Source of the DNA: Echinarachnius parma
Lineage: Eukaryota > Echinodermata > Echinoidea > Clypeasteroida > Echinarachniidae
Assembly: GCA_037951105.1 (NCBI GenBank)
Contig: JBAMJV010004342.1
Span: forward strand, 62,001-126,000
DNA: 64,000 nucleotides
Reading direction: 5' to 3'
Shown: piece after piece, positions 62,431 through 64,000 of the stretch
How positions within the stretch are numbered: the stretch's first letter is position 1
Layout of the letters: each line of letters starts with the position of its first letter
Program-made: the position numbers and the translations under genes
Notes under the pieces: model-generated
What the model was told of the DNA's origin: nothing
What the model saw: the letters and a program-made list of their open reading frames with translations, nothing else
Databases searched by the model: none

Positions 62431-64000
62431 TATTTTTTTATATCACTGTTACCATGGCAACCGTGAATCCGCCCCACACCAAAATCAATAGGCTCCATCC
62501 TCTTTCCTTAATACACCTTTATACCAAATAAGAAAATGATCGGACAAGAACTTGGACCTGTAGAGCGTTCACAAGGTAATCTTAGCATTACCATGGCAAC
62601 CGTGACTCCACCCAACACCAAAATCAATAGGCTTCATCCTGTTTCCTTAATACACCTTCATACTAGGCTTGGGCGTCAGAACCGATTACTCGATTCTACC
62701 CGATTCCAGAAATAGGAATCAACGGTCGACTCCTGAATAGCGCAGAACCGAGTAATCGATACTACTGGTACACGTGCAAAACTGTACCGATTCTGTGAAT
62801 AATCGACTCGCGGGGAAGGGAGATCGCGCGCAAGAACGAGTCGGTTTCAAGAGAGTCGATCTCTTATGCCGACTCTCCTCGGTTCTAATCAGAATAGAAT
62901 CAAACTATTTCGCGCAAACGCATGGAACTGCTGTGTCTCGCACAGACACAGTCTCTCCCGGTCTCTCCCGCACCGGTCCCGTCTTATTTATTTCAAGAAA
63001 ACAACGCTGGCGTTCGTACGTGTACAGCGCATATACGTACGCATGCATGCAATTCGCAATTCAAGCGATCCAGTTCTAAAAAAAAATGGTTAAAATGCAG
63101 TGCATTTGTGGCCCCAAATCCTCTTAAATAAACCAGATTCCTAAATCAATTACTTTTTTGCATTTCTAAAATGATTTCTACGGAAAAATGATATCAAACT
63201 GTTCAGATTTACCTCGATTACAAACGCACTGCATTTTAACAATTTTTGTTAGAACTGGATCGCCAGCGCGGTAGGCGATCCGGCGAGTTACCTTCTCACA
63301 TACACAGAGCTGATTGTGTGATTGTATGAGTTATGTGTACATGTACGCTATACGATCTCAGAACCGATTCTTCTCGGAACCGAGACATGGGTATGGAATC
63401 AGAATCGACTCCAAGCTGGGGCAGAACCGCCCAAGCCTACTTCATACCAAATAAGAAAATAATCGGACAAGAACTCGGACCTGTAGAGCGGTCACAAGGT
63501 AATCTTAACTATTTCTTTATATCATGGTTACCATGGCAACCATGAATCCGCCCCACACCAAAATCAATAGGCTTCATCCTCTTTCCTTAATACACCTTCA
63601 TACCAAATAAGAAAATGATCGGACAAGAACTCGGACCTGTAGAGCGTTCACATGGTAATCTTAACTATTTCTTTATATCATGGTTATCATGGTTACCATG
63701 GCAACCAGGACTCCGCCCCACACCAAAATCAATAGGCTTCATCCTCTTTCCTTAATACACCTTCATACCAAATTAGAAAATGATCAGACAAGAACTCGGA
63801 TCTATAGAGCGTTCACAAGGTAATCTTAACTATTTCTTTATATCATGGTTACCATGGCAACCAGGACTCCGCCCCACACCAAAATCAAAAGGCTTCATCC
63901 TCTTTCCTTAATACACCTTCATACCAAATTAGAAAATGATCAGACAAGAACTCGGATCTATAGAGCGTTCACAAGGTAATCTTAACTATTTCTTTATATC
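62430..64000. repeat. ~154-bp minisatellite running off the window edge
   Basis: Units contain 'gttaccatggcaacc', 'ccccacaccaaaatcaatag', 'atacaccttcataccaaat', 'aagaactcggacctgtagag' and 'cacaaggtaatcttaac'. At least five units are seen (about 62450, 62588, 63528, 63694 and 63848). Units nearest the right edge are the most alike. The array is split by the hAT-like element at 62664-63439. Confidence 0.85.
62664..63439. mobile_element. hAT-like element (TAGGCTTGGGCG ends) inside the minisatellite
   Basis: The ends are TAGGCTTGGGCG and 'cgcccaagccta', with an exact 8-bp duplication cttcatac (62656-62663 and 63440-63447) made from the minisatellite unit. Subterminal 'accgatt' and 'aatcgg' motifs cluster. 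An inner palindrome ('gcgatccagttctaa' against its complement) spans 63064-63262. No transposase was seen. Confidence 0.88.

Noticed and set aside
62430..64000. Regularly spaced repeats at the window edge as a possible CRISPR array
   Set aside because: The whole unit of about 154 bp is repeated, so there are no unique spacers. It is a eukaryotic minisatellite.

Overview
This window is AT-rich metazoan nuclear DNA. It has spliced genes with short exons, long introns packed with small non-autonomous DNA transposons, tRNA-derived SINEs, and many long G/C homopolymer tracts. The proteins are clear animal orthologues. The long-armed foldback element and the SINEs ending in ATT repeats suggest a marine invertebrate, probably a deuterostome such as an echinoderm. 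I cannot prove the species or phylum from sequence alone.

Three protein-coding genes can be supported, all by splice-consistent exons that I translated by hand. (1) DPM2, minus strand, about 5.84-8.08 kb: the regulatory subunit of dolichol-phosphate mannose synthase. Two coding exons are seen and the start exon was not found. (2) A cation-dependent mannose-6-phosphate receptor (M6PR-like), plus strand, about 17.4-20.2 kb: a luminal MRH domain, one membrane span and a short sorting tail. (3) COP1 (RFWD2), minus strand, 29.3-59.4 kb: a RING, coiled-coil and WD40 E3 ubiquitin ligase. Seventeen coding exons run from inside the RING finger to the stop codon. The N-terminal exon(s) lie at higher coordinates or outside the window, and codon phase implies one more exon missing between 39.2 and 50.9 kb. 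DPM2 and M6PR diverge across about 9 kb that holds a 5.3-6 kb foldback element. M6PR and COP1 converge across about 9 kb without genes.

The rest is repeats: TTAA-flanked, TA-flanked and hAT-like (8-bp target duplication) miniature elements, palindromes, three SINE types, intronic tandem arrays and a minisatellite at the right edge. No transposase or reverse-transcriptase ORF was recognised, so every mobile element here looks non-autonomous. The ORFs of 60-100 codons outside the exons listed are chance or repeat-derived.

The most unusual pattern is that both larger genes carry local tandem copies of exon edges in graded states of decay. They affect the M6PR transmembrane exon, the M6PR terminal exon and at least five COP1 exon regions, including a near-perfect six-unit 182-bp array. 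In most internal cases the intact exon is the most 3' copy. One decayed copy of the M6PR terminal exon still has an open, correctly phased reading frame that ends in a tyrosine motif, so it may be an alternative last exon.
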